A DNA stretch of 64,000 nucleotides from Rhodococcus opacus (GCF_012396235.1 NZ_JAAXPA010000021.1:1-64000); one strand, 5' to 3'; numbered from the stretch's first letter, positions 16,756-29,755 are shown. Notes: generated by a model not told the origin, from the sequence alone. Translations and numbers: made by a program.

Positions 16756-18102
16756 ATGGCCAAGATCGATCGCAGCCGCACTGCCGCACTGACCCAAGCG
16801 CCGACCCTCCACGAGCCGGATGGCGGCGTCCGGCGCACCGTGCTCCCCGGCGGACTCCGGGTGGTCACCGAATACGTTCCCGGTGTCCGATCCGCGTCCG
16901 TGGGCGTCTGGGTGGGTGTCGGATCACGCGACGAGCAGCCCACGGTAGCCGGGGCCGCGCACTTCCTCGAGCACCTCCTGTTCAAGGCCACGCCGTCGCG
17001 CAGCGCCCTCGACATCGCGCAGGTGATGGATGGCGTCGGCGGCGAGCTCAACGCGTTCACGTCCAAGGAACACACCTGTTTCTACGCGCACGTGCTCGAC
17101 GACGACCTGCCCCTCGCCATCGATCTCGTCAGCGACGTCGTCCTGCGGGGTCGTTGCCGGTCCGCCGACGTCGACGTGGAACGCCAGGTGGTCCTCGAAG
17201 AGATCTCGATGCGCGACGACGACCCGGAAGACCTCCTCGGCGACGCGTTCCTGACCGCGCTGTACGGCGACCATCCCGTCGGCAGGCCCGTCATCGGCAG
17301 CGTCGAATCGATCGAATCGATGACCCGCACCCAACTCCACTCGTTCCACGTGCGGCGCTACACGCCGCCGCGCATGGTGGTGGCCGTCGCCGGCAACGTG
17401 GAGCACGAACCGACGGTCGAGCTGGTCCGGCGCGCGTTCGCCGGGCACCTCGAATCGGCGTCCGAACCTGCCCCCCGACGCGCAGGCACCCTGCGCCTGC
17501 GGACGGAGCCGACACTCAGCCTGACCAACAGGGACAGCGAACAGGTCCACCTCTCCCTCGGGGTGCGCGCGTTCGGGCGGCACGAGTCGCACCGCTGGGC
17601 GCTGTCGGTGCTCAACGCCGCGGTCGGTGGCGGACTCAGTTCCCGGCTCTTCCAGGAAGTGCGGGAGATCCGGGGCCTCGCGTATTCCGTGTACTCGGGC
17701 ATCGACACGTTCTCCGACACGGGTGCGTTCTCGATCTACGCCGGGTGCCAGCCCGAGAACCTCGGTGAGGTCACCACGGTGATCCGGGAGGTGCTGTCGA
17801 ACGTGGCCGCCGAAGGCATCACCGACGCCGAGTGCGCCCGCGCCAAGGGATCGCTGCGGGGCGGACTGGTTCTGGGACTGGAGGATTCGGGTTCCCGGAT
17901 GCATCGCATCGGTCGCAGCGAGCTCAACTACGGCAATCACCGCAGCATCACCGAAACCTTGAGCAAGATCGACGCGGTCACTACCGACGAGGTGCGCGAC
18001 GTCGCGCGAGTTCTGCTGCAGCGCCCGTTCGGTGCCGCCGTCGTCGGACCGTATCGTCGCAAGCGTGACCTGCCGGCCTCGGTGCGCGGCATCGTCCGGT
18101 AA
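16756..18102 (+). CDS. pepR: M16 zinc metallopeptidase, PepR/mitochondrial-processing-peptidase-like
   Basis: 448 aa from ATG 16756. The inverted zinc motif HxxEH is HFLEH, with the third ligand Glu expected near EEISMRDD, in the N-terminal M16 domain (residues about 25-220); the second, inactive M16 half carries the family marks SSRLFQEVREIRGLAYSVYS. This matches Rv2782c (pepR). In most actinobacteria it directly follows pnp (gpsI), but here 229 non-coding bases separate it from the HemK2-like gene and no pnp is seen. An ADH gene follows by 36 bases. Confidence 0.9.
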   Translation: MAKIDRSRTAALTQAPTLHEPDGGVRRTVLPGGLRVVTEYVPGVRSASVGVWVGVGSRDEQPTVAGAAHFLEHLLFKATPSRSALDIAQVMDGVGGELNAFTSKEHTCFYAHVLDDDLPLAIDLVSDVVLRGRCRSADVDVERQVVLEEISMRDDDPEDLLGDAFLTALYGDHPVGRPVIGSVESIESMTRTQLHSFHVRRYTPPRMVVAVAGNVEHEPTVELVRRAFAGHLESASEPAPRRAGTLRLRTEPTLSLTNRDSEQVHLSLGVRAFGRHESHRWALSVLNAAVGGGLSSRLFQEVREIRGLAYSVYSGIDTFSDTGAFSIYAGCQPENLGEVTTVIREVLSNVAAEGITDAECARAKGSLRGGLVLGLEDSGSRMHRIGRSELNYGNHRSITETLSKIDAVTTDEVRDVARVLLQRPFGAAVVGPYRRKRDLPASVRGIVR

Positions 18103-18137
18103 CGAGGATTCGCCGACAACAAGAGGAGAAGCCCGAG

Positions 18138-19244
18138 ATGAAGATCCGTGGAGCGGTACTCGAGGAGATCGGGAGAACGCGCCCGTTCGCCGAGTCGGCA
18201 CCGATCTCGATCTCCGAACTCGACCTCGACCCGCCCGGCGAGGGCGAGATCCTCGTCCGGATCGAAGCGGCGGGCCTGTGCCATTCCGACCTGTCCGTCG
18301 TCGACGGGAACCGGGTGCGCCCGGTCCCGATGCTGCTCGGGCACGAGGCCGCGGGGCGGATCACCCAGCTCGGAGCCGGGGTCGACGACGTCGCGGTCGG
18401 ACAGCGTGTGGTCATGACGTTCCTTCCTCGCTGCGGTGAGTGTGAGGGCTGCGCCACCGACGGCCGCATGCCGTGCGTGCCGGGGACCAGTGCGAACAAC
18501 GACGGCACCCTGCTCGACGGGGGAGCGCGACTGCACCGCGGCGGCGATGCCGTGCACCACCACCTCGGGGTGTCCGGATTCGCGACGCACGCGGTGGTCA
18601 ACCGCCGCTCGGTCGTTCCCGTCGGCGACGACGTCCCCGCCGATGTGGCGGCCGTGCTCGGATGCGCGGTCCTCACCGGCGGCGGTGCCGTCCTCAACGC
18701 GGGCGATCCGCAACCCGGCCAGGCCGTGATGGTCGTCGGGCTCGGTGGAGTGGGGATGGCCGCGATCCTGACGGCGGTCTCCCGGGGTGCCGGCGAGGTG
18801 ATCGGCGTCGACGCCGTACCCGAGAAACTGCAGACCGCACGCGAACTCGGCGCGACGGCCGTCTACACCCCGGCGGAGCTGGAGGAAGCCGGGGTCCGGG
18901 CGTCCATCGTCATCGAGGCCGCGGGGAACGCGCGCGCATTCGAATCGGCTGTTCGCGCAACCGCTCCCGGTGGCAAGACGATCACCGTCGGCTTGCCGTC
19001 GCCCGACGCGCGGTCGTCGATCTCCCCGCTCATCCTGGTGGCCGAGGCCCGCACGATCATCGGCAGCTACCTCGGGTCGGCGGTGCCGTCCCGGGACATC
19101 CCGATCTACGAGGACCTCTGGCGCGCCGGGAAGCTTCCCGTGGAGAATCTCATCTCCTCCCGCATCACCCTCGACGACATCAACCGCGGCATGGACGAAC
19201 TCGCCGACGGCAGGGCGATCCGGCAGATCATCGTGTTCGACTGA
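18138..19244 (+). CDS. Zinc-dependent alcohol dehydrogenase (MDR family)
   Basis: 368 aa, ATG 18138 with AAGAGGAGAAG upstream. Catalytic zinc ligands are Cys in AGLCHSD and His in LLGHEAAG; the structural zinc site CGECEGCATDGRMPC has all four Cys. The Rossmann fold carries VMVVGLGGVGMAAI for NAD(P)H. Length and layout match class III-like medium-chain dehydrogenases. Substrate unknown. It continues the pepR transcript direction with a 35-base gap. Confidence 0.9.
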   Translation: MKIRGAVLEEIGRTRPFAESAPISISELDLDPPGEGEILVRIEAAGLCHSDLSVVDGNRVRPVPMLLGHEAAGRITQLGAGVDDVAVGQRVVMTFLPRCGECEGCATDGRMPCVPGTSANNDGTLLDGGARLHRGGDAVHHHLGVSGFATHAVVNRRSVVPVGDDVPADVAAVLGCAVLTGGGAVLNAGDPQPGQAVMVVGLGGVGMAAILTAVSRGAGEVIGVDAVPEKLQTARELGATAVYTPAELEEAGVRASIVIEAAGNARAFESAVRATAPGGKTITVGLPSPDARSSISPLILVAEARTIIGSYLGSAVPSRDIPIYEDLWRAGKLPVENLISSRITLDDINRGMDELADGRAIRQIIVFD

Positions 19245-19261
19245 ACCGGCGGGCCGGTCGC

Positions 19262-19277
19262 GGGCAGAATTCTGCCC
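19262..19277. promoter_or_regulatory. 16-bp palindrome abutting the DUF1905 start codon
   Basis: GGGCAGAA and TTCTGCCC form a perfect palindrome without a spacer, ending exactly at the ATG at 19278. It may be an operator or an mRNA hairpin that hides the start; no Shine-Dalgarno is visible. Confidence 0.55.
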
Positions 19278-19595
19278 ATGAGGTTCCGCACCACCATCGA
19301 GCTGGGCGGCAAGACCGCGACCGGTTTCCGGATCCCCGAGAACCGGGCAGGTGCGGGGGTCGCGGCAGGCGACGAGGTGGACGTCGACGTCGAGCTCGAC
19401 ACCGAACCCAGGTTCGTCACGGTTCCGCCCGACTTCGCCGAGGCGCTCGGCCGGCAGCCGGACGCGCGAAAGGCGTTCGACGCACTGTCGTACAGCAACC
19501 AGCGCCGGCACCTGCTGTCGGTCGAGGGGGCCAAGACGGACGAGACGCGGCAGCGCCGGATCGGTAAGGCCGTGGACGCGCTGCGGCACGGCTGA
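19278..19595 (+). CDS. DUF1905/YdeI-type protein with an apparent internal in-frame deletion
   Basis: 105 aa. The N terminus MRFRTTIELGGKTATGFRIP and the C-terminal half (VTVPPDFAEALGRQPDARK, FDALSYSNQRRHLLS, AKTDETRQRRIGKAVDALR) are those of DUF1905/bacteriocin-protection proteins, usually 140-150 aa. Between them the segment that should run VxVTINGxxYRS...GVSAENR is missing: GFRIPE is followed directly by NRAGAGVAAGDEV. About 35-40 residues of the beta-barrel seem to be deleted in frame, so the fold is probably compromised (from memory of the family, not aligned). The reading frame is otherwise clean. Confidence 0.7.
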   Translation: MRFRTTIELGGKTATGFRIPENRAGAGVAAGDEVDVDVELDTEPRFVTVPPDFAEALGRQPDARKAFDALSYSNQRRHLLSVEGAKTDETRQRRIGKAVDALRHG

Positions 19596-19617
19596 AGGGG
19601 AGCCGGCGCGAACTCCG

Positions 19618-20103
19618 TCAGGTGGAGTCGCCCGGGCGCCCGGTGACGTCTTCGACCGGCAGTGCCGACAGCGCGATCAGGGCGGACACGAAACCCTCGC
19701 GGTCGCGCTCCGGCAACCTGGCCAAGAGCCGCTCCTCGCCCTGCCGGATCGCCGCCTGCGCCGAGTCGCGCACGTCGTGCCCGTCCGGGGTCAGCGACAG
19801 CAGGCGGGCTCGGCGGTCCGCGGGATCGCGCTGACGGTCGATCAGGCCACGGTCCTGCAGGTCGTCGAGCACGCCGATGATCCGGGTCTTGTCGGCGCCG
19901 ATTGCCTCCGCCAGCGCGGCCTGGGTGCGCAGCGGGTGCTCGTCGAGTGCCAGGAGCACGACGTATCCCCACATGGTCAGCCCGTGCTCCGCGAGCACGG
20001 GGAGTTCCGCCGCCACCAGCGAGCGGTTCAGGGCGGTCGTCATCGCCGCGAGATCGGGGCGGGTGCGTTCGTGCTGTCCGTGCGTCGGGTCGCGGCTGGG
20101 CAT
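19618..20103 (-). CDS. MarR family transcriptional regulator
   Basis: 161 aa from ATG 20103, confirmed by a leaderless promoter (TATTTT 7 nt upstream). The winged helix-turn-helix occupies residues about 55-115: LRTQAALAEAIGADKTRIIG, VLDDLQDRGLIDRQRDPADR, RARLLSLTPDG. The gene diverges from a TIGR03086 protein across a 90-base gap containing a 22-bp palindrome, so it probably represses both genes and responds to a phenolic or thiol-reactive ligand (family knowledge). Confidence 0.88.
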   Translation of the reverse strand: MPSRDPTHGQHERTRPDLAAMTTALNRSLVAAELPVLAEHGLTMWGYVVLLALDEHPLRTQAALAEAIGADKTRIIGVLDDLQDRGLIDRQRDPADRRARLLSLTPDGHDVRDSAQAAIRQGEERLLARLPERDREGFVSALIALSALPVEDVTGRPGDST

Positions 20104-20110
20104 ACCGCAG

Positions 20111-20116
20111 AAAATA
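20111..20116 (-). promoter_or_regulatory. -10 box of the marR gene (leaderless)
   Basis: TATTTT on the minus strand ends 7 nt before the ATG at 20103. The upstream operator at 20128-20149 would cover the -35 region. Confidence 0.55.
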
Positions 20117-20127
20117 CACCTTGACCG

Positions 20128-20149
20128 ATCATCTACCGAGGTAGATGAT
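20128..20149. promoter_or_regulatory. MarR-type palindromic operator
   Basis: ATCATCTACC and GGTAGATGAT are perfect 10-bp arms around GA, located in the divergent promoter region between marR and the TIGR03086 gene. Confidence 0.8.
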
Positions 20150-20193
20150 AAGCGAACGCGTATCAAATCGATTCGAGTGACGAGGTGTCGACG

Positions 20194-20811
20194 ATGGATG
20201 TGGACGAGGTCCGGCGCTGGGATATCCGCGCCGTGCAATCGAGTGTGGAGTTCGTGTCGCAGGTGACGCGCGACGATCTGAAGCGCGCGACACCGCGTGC
20301 GCAGTGGACTCTCGGGGAACTGCTGGACCACATGACCGTGCAGCACCGGGGATTCGCCGCAGCGGCAGCGGGCGGAGGTCCCGACCCGTCGAACTGGCGG
20401 CCGCACGCGTCGGCGGATCCCGTCGCCGCGTACCGCTCGGCGGCCGACACCGTCATCGAGGCCTTCGCCCGGGACGGCGTCGGGGAGCGGCAGTTCTGGT
20501 TGCCGGAGATCAGCACCGAGTTCCCGTTCCCCGCAGCCATCGCCGTCGGGTTCCACTTCCTCGACTACGTGGTCCATTCGTGGGACGTCGCCCGGTCGCT
20601 CGGGCTCGACTTCGCGCCCGAATCCGGCATGGTGGCCGCGGTTCTCCCGATCGCACGACTCGTCCCGGACGGGGCGGACCGGTTGCGCGAGGGGGCCGCG
20701 TTCGCGCCCGGCCTGCCGACCGACCCCGACGCCGCCGATTTCGGTGCGGTGCTGTCGCTGCTCGGCCGATCACCGCACTGGCACCCCGAGTACGAGGCCG
20801 GCCGCGTCTGA
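20194..20811 (+). CDS. TIGR03086-family metal-binding protein (DinB/MDMPI-like)
   Basis: 205 aa from ATG 20194 (GAGG 8 nt upstream; a GTG at 20185 is the alternative). Motifs LKRATPRAQWTLGELLDHMT (metal His in LLDHM), VGFHFLDYVVHSWDVARSLG (His-Asp-Trp pattern HSWD) and VPDGADRLREGAAFAP mark the TIGR03086 subgroup of mycothiol-dependent maleylpyruvate-isomerase-like proteins. The enzyme activity of this subgroup is unproven. Controlled with marR through the shared palindrome, which suggests a stress or detoxification role. Confidence 0.85.
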   Translation: MDVDEVRRWDIRAVQSSVEFVSQVTRDDLKRATPRAQWTLGELLDHMTVQHRGFAAAAAGGGPDPSNWRPHASADPVAAYRSAADTVIEAFARDGVGERQFWLPEISTEFPFPAAIAVGFHFLDYVVHSWDVARSLGLDFAPESGMVAAVLPIARLVPDGADRLREGAAFAPGLPTDPDAADFGAVLSLLGRSPHWHPEYEAGRV

Positions 20812-20824
20812 CGGCGAGACGTAG

Positions 20825-22149
<1,325 letters not shown>

Positions 22150-22165
22150 GAAGCGGGCCCGGTCG

Positions 22166-22171
22166 TACGCT
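22166..22171 (+). promoter_or_regulatory. -10 box of the FMN-reductase-like gene (leaderless)
   Basis: TACGCT ends 7 nt before the GTG at 22179, so transcription would start at the start codon. This decides the start of the gene. Confidence 0.5.
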
Positions 22172-22178
22172 GACGACT

Positions 22179-22637
22179 GTGAAGTCACTACTCGTCGTCC
22201 ACCACACGCCGTCGCCGGTGACCCGTGAGTGCCTCGAAGCCGTGCTGAAAGGCGCGCGGGACCCCGACATCGACGGGGTCGACGTGAAGTCGATTCCCGC
22301 TCTCGGCGCGACCGTGCCCGACGTCCTGGCAGCCGATGGGTTCTTGTTCGGGACGTCCGCCAACTTCGGCTACATGTCCGGTGCGCTGAAGCACTTCTTC
22401 GACACCGTCTACTACCCGTGCCTCGACGCGGTCGCGGGCCGCCCCTACGGGCTCTGGGTGCACGGCAACAACGACACCGCCGGGGCCGTGAAATCGGTGC
22501 AGAAGATCGTGACCGGGCTGGCGCTCACCCAGGTGGCCGAGATCCTGGAACTGACCGGATCGCTCGACGCGAGCGCGCGGGAGCGGTGCTACGAACTCGG
22601 TGCGACGGTCGCCGTGACGCTGGCCGAGGACGTCTGA
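22179..22637 (+). CDS. Flavodoxin-like NAD(P)H-dependent FMN reductase family protein
   Basis: 152 aa from GTG 22179. VKSLLVVHHTPSPVTRECLE gives the phosphate-binding loop, and GFLFGTSANFGYMSGALKHF plus YGLWVHGNNDTAGAVKSVQ the FMN-contact loops of the NADPH-dependent FMN reductase/flavodoxin fold. Electron donor and acceptor are unknown. Own leaderless promoter, so not part of the dapB operon. Confidence 0.82.
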   Translation: MKSLLVVHHTPSPVTRECLEAVLKGARDPDIDGVDVKSIPALGATVPDVLAADGFLFGTSANFGYMSGALKHFFDTVYYPCLDAVAGRPYGLWVHGNNDTAGAVKSVQKIVTGLALTQVAEILELTGSLDASARERCYELGATVAVTLAEDV

Positions 22638-22680
22638 CGTCGCGGTGGAACGTGTCGGTGGTTGATGGCAGGCTGCGGGC

Positions 22681-23913
22681 ATGCGTGAGATGACCGCTGC
22701 CGCGGCCCGGAGATCGGCGCTCTGGGCGCAGGGGTTCGCCGACCGGAAACCGGCCGGGGCGCCGACGCGCCGGCACGTCCGTTCGGTTCTCGACCGGGTA
22801 CGGCTGTTCCAGATCGACTCGGTGTCGGTGGCCGTGCGCGCCCACTACGTCCCGCTGTTCAGCCGCCTCGGCGTCTACGACCGCGGGCTGGTCGATTCGG
22901 CGGCGTGGTCACATTCGGCCCGCGCACCCCGGATGCTGGCGGAGTACTGGGCGCACGAGGCGGCGTTCATCCCCGTGGAGGACTGGCCGCTGATGCGCTG
23001 GCGGATGCACCGGTACCGGCACGGTCGCTGGTCCGGCGAATCCCGCGTACTCGACCGCAATCCCACGCTCGCCGCCGACGTGCTCGACGTGATCGGCGCC
23101 GTCGGTGCGTGCAGCGCGAGCGATGTGGAGAAACACCTCGAGGTCGACCGGCCGGACCGCAAGGGCCCGTGGTGGGATCGCAGCGACACCAAAGTGGTGT
23201 GCGAGCAACTGTTCGCGTCCGGCGCGCTGGCGGTGGACAAGCGGGTCGCCTTCACCCGTCACTACGACCTGAGCGAACGTGTGCTGCCGAAAGCGATACT
23301 CGCCGAGGAAGTCTCGGAGGAGGATGCCGTCCGTGGCCTCGTGCAGCGGTCCGCGCGGGCCCTCGGTGTGGCCACCGAACCCGATCTTCGTGACTACTAC
23401 CGACTGTCGCCGGCGCAGACCGCCTCGGCCATCGAGGAACTCGTCGAGGACGGGGTGCTCGAACGGGTGGGGGTCCGCGGCTGGGATGCGCCGGCATTCG
23501 TCCACCGCGACGTCCGGGTTCCCCGGAAGGTGGAGGGGGCGGCGCTGTTGTGCCCGTTCGATCCGCTGGTCTTCTGCCGTCCGCGGACCGAGCGGATATT
23601 CGACTTCCGGTACCGCCTCGAGATCTACACCCCCGCGCACAAACGTGTCCACGGGTACTACGTCTTTCCGTTCCTGCTGAACGGTGAACTGGTCGCGAGG
23701 GTCGATCTCAAGGCCGACCGCGCGTCGGGAACGCTCGAGGTGCGATCCGCGTTCGTGGAACCCGACCGGAATCCGGGGTGTGTGGTGGAGGCGTTGCTCC
23801 CGGAACTGCGAAGAATGGCAACGTGGTTGGGTCTGGACGACATCCGGGTGGACGATCGCGGCAACCTCGGTGCCCTCCTCGCGGCCGCGGCGGCGCGGCC
23901 GCGAGGAGAGTGA
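22681..23913 (+). CDS. Winged-helix DNA-glycosylase YcaQ family protein (HTH_42)
   Basis: 410 aa from ATG 22681. The family motif RVRLFQIDSVSVAVRAHY (the QxD pair that in Streptomyces AlkZ/YcaQ is catalytic) is present at about residues 40-56, then LAEYWAHEAAFIP and the C-terminal FDPLVFCRPRTERIFDFRYR, LEIYTPAHKRVHGYYVFPFL. These proteins have three tandem winged helices; characterised members remove bulky alkylated or crosslinked bases. A repair role is therefore likely. Confidence 0.82.
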   Translation: MREMTAAAARRSALWAQGFADRKPAGAPTRRHVRSVLDRVRLFQIDSVSVAVRAHYVPLFSRLGVYDRGLVDSAAWSHSARAPRMLAEYWAHEAAFIPVEDWPLMRWRMHRYRHGRWSGESRVLDRNPTLAADVLDVIGAVGACSASDVEKHLEVDRPDRKGPWWDRSDTKVVCEQLFASGALAVDKRVAFTRHYDLSERVLPKAILAEEVSEEDAVRGLVQRSARALGVATEPDLRDYYRLSPAQTASAIEELVEDGVLERVGVRGWDAPAFVHRDVRVPRKVEGAALLCPFDPLVFCRPRTERIFDFRYRLEIYTPAHKRVHGYYVFPFLLNGELVARVDLKADRASGTLEVRSAFVEPDRNPGCVVEALLPELRRMATWLGLDDIRVDDRGNLGALLAAAAARPRGE

Positions 23914-23917
23914 GGAA

Positions 23918-24352
23918 CTACAGGCTCTCGACGAACTTCGTCAGGCCCTTGCTCGCCGTCTCGAGTGCCGTCTTCTGAGCCTTCTTCACGAGGAACCCGG
24001 GCAGCGGAATCTTCGGGTCGACCGTCAACTCGAACGTGACCTTGGTGCCTGCGCCGGACTCGGTGAGGACGTACGAGCCGTCCTGGGCGTTCTGCTGGCC
24101 GCTCTCGACGAGGTGCCATGACACGGTGTCGTCGCCCTCGAACGTGTAGTCGACGACCTGCTCGTCGTTGATCCCGAGGATGGAGACGCTCATTCGGACA
24201 CGATGGGGGCGGCCGTCGTCGTGTGTGCTCTCGATGGTGACCGACTTGTGGGCCGAGGACCACTCGGGCAGGCGATCCACCGCAGCGATCGCGGCCATCA
24301 CCGTGGCCGGATCGGCCTTGATCTCGAATTCCTTGACGCCGGAAACGGCCAT
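23918..24352 (-). CDS. SRPBCC family protein, 144 aa
   Basis: ATG 24352 with GGAG 10 nt upstream. MAVSGVKEFEIKADPATVMA, AIAAVDRLPEWSSAHKSV, WHLVESGQQNAQDGSYVL, TKVTFELTVDPKIPLPGFLV and a C-terminal amphipathic helix give the full helix-grip fold of mycobacterial-type SRPBCC (cyclase/dehydrase) proteins. Ligand unknown. Ends 5 bases from the convergent YcaQ-like gene. Confidence 0.85.
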   Translation of the reverse strand: MAVSGVKEFEIKADPATVMAAIAAVDRLPEWSSAHKSVTIESTHDDGRPHRVRMSVSILGINDEQVVDYTFEGDDTVSWHLVESGQQNAQDGSYVLTESGAGTKVTFELTVDPKIPLPGFLVKKAQKTALETASKGLTKFVESL

Positions 24353-24454
24353 GTTCTTCGCTCCTTCGAGCCCGTGGCGACTCTCACCGTGTGGCTGATG
24401 CGACGTAATTACATCACCGCCGCCGACGGAGGCGTGGAGTGAGTGCGCCGGTGC

Positions 24455-24931
24455 TCAGAAATTGTCTCTCCCGTTGCGGCGCATCTGGTCCTTGAGTGCG
24501 CCCTGGACCGCCTGCGACACCCAGGAATTGAGCGACACCCCGTTCTGGGAGGCGGCTTCCTCGGCCTTCGACTTGATCTGATCCATCAGACGCAGAGTGA
24601 CGCGGCTGATGTCACCGGTGACGTCATCGAAGGCGGCACCGAGGTCCTCGGCTGTCGTGGTTCCTTCCCCCTCCGGTCCGGGCGCGGTGGGGGTGCGATG
24701 CACGTCGACCGCCACCTCGTTGCCGTCCAGTCGCACACCGACGGTGCGATTGCCGAGTTCGGACGTCACCTCACCTGCAAAATCGGTGAGCGCCGAGAGC
24801 AGGAGCAGCCGGGCGGCGGGTTCGACCGCGGCGGCGAGCGCCGCTGCCGTCGCCCGCGTCTGCTCGTCGCCGAGTGCGGCTGCTGCGTTCAGGTCGTCTC
24901 GCAGCCGGGAGACGTAGATGCCGAGGTCCAT
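24455..24931 (-). CDS. Ribbon-helix-helix protein with a long N-terminal domain
   Basis: 158 aa from ATG 24931. Residues about 108-145 (ISRVTLRLMDQIKSKAEEAA, SQNGVSLNSWVSQAVQGAL) are a MetJ/Arc/HicB-like ribbon-helix-helix: beta strand then two helices. Residues 1-75 are a helical domain of unknown function with two heptad-like helices. No toxin partner is seen on either side, so it is more likely a stand-alone autorepressor than an antitoxin. Its own promoter is covered by two palindromes (see 24931-24961). Confidence 0.75.
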   Translation of the reverse strand: MDLGIYVSRLRDDLNAAAALGDEQTRATAAALAAAVEPAARLLLLSALTDFAGEVTSELGNRTVGVRLDGNEVAVDVHRTPTAPGPEGEGTTTAEDLGAAFDDVTGDISRVTLRLMDQIKSKAEEAASQNGVSLNSWVSQAVQGALKDQMRRNGRDNF

Positions 24932-24966
24932 GACGCCAGCATGGCGTCATTGGTGACGTCAGTCAA
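24931..24966 (-). promoter_or_regulatory. Promoter with two operator palindromes for the RHH gene
   Basis: On the minus strand TTGACT (24961-24966) and CATGCT (24938-24943) are separated by 17 nt, and the ATG follows 6 nt later: a leaderless promoter. TGACGCCA-GCA-TGGCGTCA (24931-24949) covers the -10 and start; TGACGTCA (24954-24961) fills the spacer. Both share the TGACG half-site, as RHH tandem operators do. Confidence 0.7.
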
Positions 24967-25154
24967 GTTGGCGTGACTTCAGTTGGGCGATGTCGCCCTG
25001 CCGCGGGTTGTGCCGGACTCTCGGCGACCGACGGTCCCGCTGCGAGCGGTCCGGCGAACGCCGGGGGAGCGGCCCCGAGAACCGCTGTCCCGAGAACTGC
25101 GATCACGACGGCGCGTGCGCGGCCTGTCCGGTACTGCACAGGAAGTCTCCCCAC
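24963..25154 (-). CDS. Possible small secreted protein, 63 aa
   Basis: GTG start at 25154. The frame shows a basic N terminus, a hydrophobic core AVVIAVLGTAVLGAAPPAFA and a plausible signal-peptidase site after AFA, then a 33-residue Pro/Ala-rich mature part. Codon use is normal but there is no clear ribosome site and no homologue I recognise. It overlaps the RHH promoter region. Treat as tentative. Confidence 0.35.
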   Translation of the reverse strand: MGRLPVQYRTGRARAVVIAVLGTAVLGAAPPAFAGPLAAGPSVAESPAQPAAGRHRPTEVTPT

Positions 25155-25286
25155 GAATCTGCGGTGTCACCGAAAGTGTGGGCGAGACGAGACTGACACG
25201 CGCGGGTGAACACACGGCAACCAGGCCGCTGCCGGAACGGGGCACGCCGAGACCCCGATCACCGCTGCGACTAGGGTCGATGCATT

Positions 25287-25311
25287 CAGGAGGGACTCCC
25301 GACCAGGGAGT
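25287..25311 (+). promoter_or_regulatory. Leader hairpin upstream of thyX
   Basis: ACTCCC (25294-25299) pairs with GGGAGT (25305-25310) in the predicted 5' leader, between a -10-like TAGGGT at 25272-25277 and the AGGAGGA ribosome site at 25317-25323. May modulate thyX translation or stabilise the messenger. Confidence 0.4.
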
Positions 25312-25331
25312 TCGGTAGGAGGAACAGCGCA

Positions 25332-29039
<3,708 letters not shown>

Positions 29040-29051
29040 TTCTCCGGCAGG

Positions 29052-29057
29052 TAGATT
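29052..29057 (+). promoter_or_regulatory. -10 box of the TIGR03085 gene (leaderless)
   Basis: TAGATT ends 7 nt before the GTG at 29065. Confidence 0.5.
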
Positions 29058-29064
29058 CGGACGG

Positions 29065-29688
29065 GTGACCTTCGCCCGAGATGAACGCCTCGCCCTCGTC
29101 GACTCGATGGCCGAATTCGGTCCCGACGCCCCGACCCTCTGCGGGACGTGGACCAACCGGGACCTGGCCGCCCACCTGATCGTGCGCGAACGACGCCTCG
29201 ACGCTGCCCCCGGCATCGTCGTGGGTCGGCTCGCCGGCTACACGGAGCGCGTCCAGAACGACACGGCGACGCGTCCGTGGAGCCGACTGCTGGACGAGGT
29301 CCGGTCGGGTCCGCCGATGTGGTCGCCGATGTACTGGGTGGACGCACAGGTGAACCTGGGGGAGATGTTCGTCCACCACGAGGATGTGCGCCGCGCCCAC
29401 GACGGCTGGGAGCCGCGGGTCCTGCCCGACGAGCGCCAGGACGCGCTGTGGGGTCTCGCACGCAAGGTCGGAAAGCTCGGCTACCGGCACGCCCCGGTGA
29501 CGGTCGTGCTCGAGCGGCCGTCCGGGGAGCAGGCCACCGTCCGCAAGGCCGGTGCCGGCCGGGTGATCCTGCGCGGCGAACCGTCGGAACTCGCCCTGCA
29601 CGCGTTCGGCCGGGACCAGGTGCGCATCGAGACCGACGGTGAGGCTGCCGACATCGACGCCGTGACCTCCCTCGACCGGGGGTTCTGA
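29065..29688 (+). CDS. TIGR03085-family metal-binding protein
   Basis: 207 aa, GTG start. ERLALVDSMAEFGPDAPTLC, GTWTNRDLAAHLIVRERR (metal His in AAHL) and NLGEMFVHHEDVRRAHDGWE (metal HHED) are the TIGR03085 marks within the mycothiol-dependent maleylpyruvate isomerase (MDMPI) superfamily. Biochemical role unproven. This is one of three DinB/MDMPI-like proteins in the window and is conserved next to rnj-ftsK in related actinobacteria. Confidence 0.87.
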   Translation: MTFARDERLALVDSMAEFGPDAPTLCGTWTNRDLAAHLIVRERRLDAAPGIVVGRLAGYTERVQNDTATRPWSRLLDEVRSGPPMWSPMYWVDAQVNLGEMFVHHEDVRRAHDGWEPRVLPDERQDALWGLARKVGKLGYRHAPVTVVLERPSGEQATVRKAGAGRVILRGEPSELALHAFGRDQVRIETDGEAADIDAVTSLDRGF

Positions 29689-29755
29689 GGGCATTTCACC
29701 GCAGGTCTCGCCGTGTTACGGGTGTTGCGGATGGTCCGGAAGGTGCCGTAGCGAC

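Noticed and set aside
24455..25154. Toxin-antitoxin pair formed by the RHH gene and the 63-aa frame
   Set aside because: The 63-aa frame looks like a signal peptide with a short tail, not a toxin, and lies upstream over the RHH promoter.
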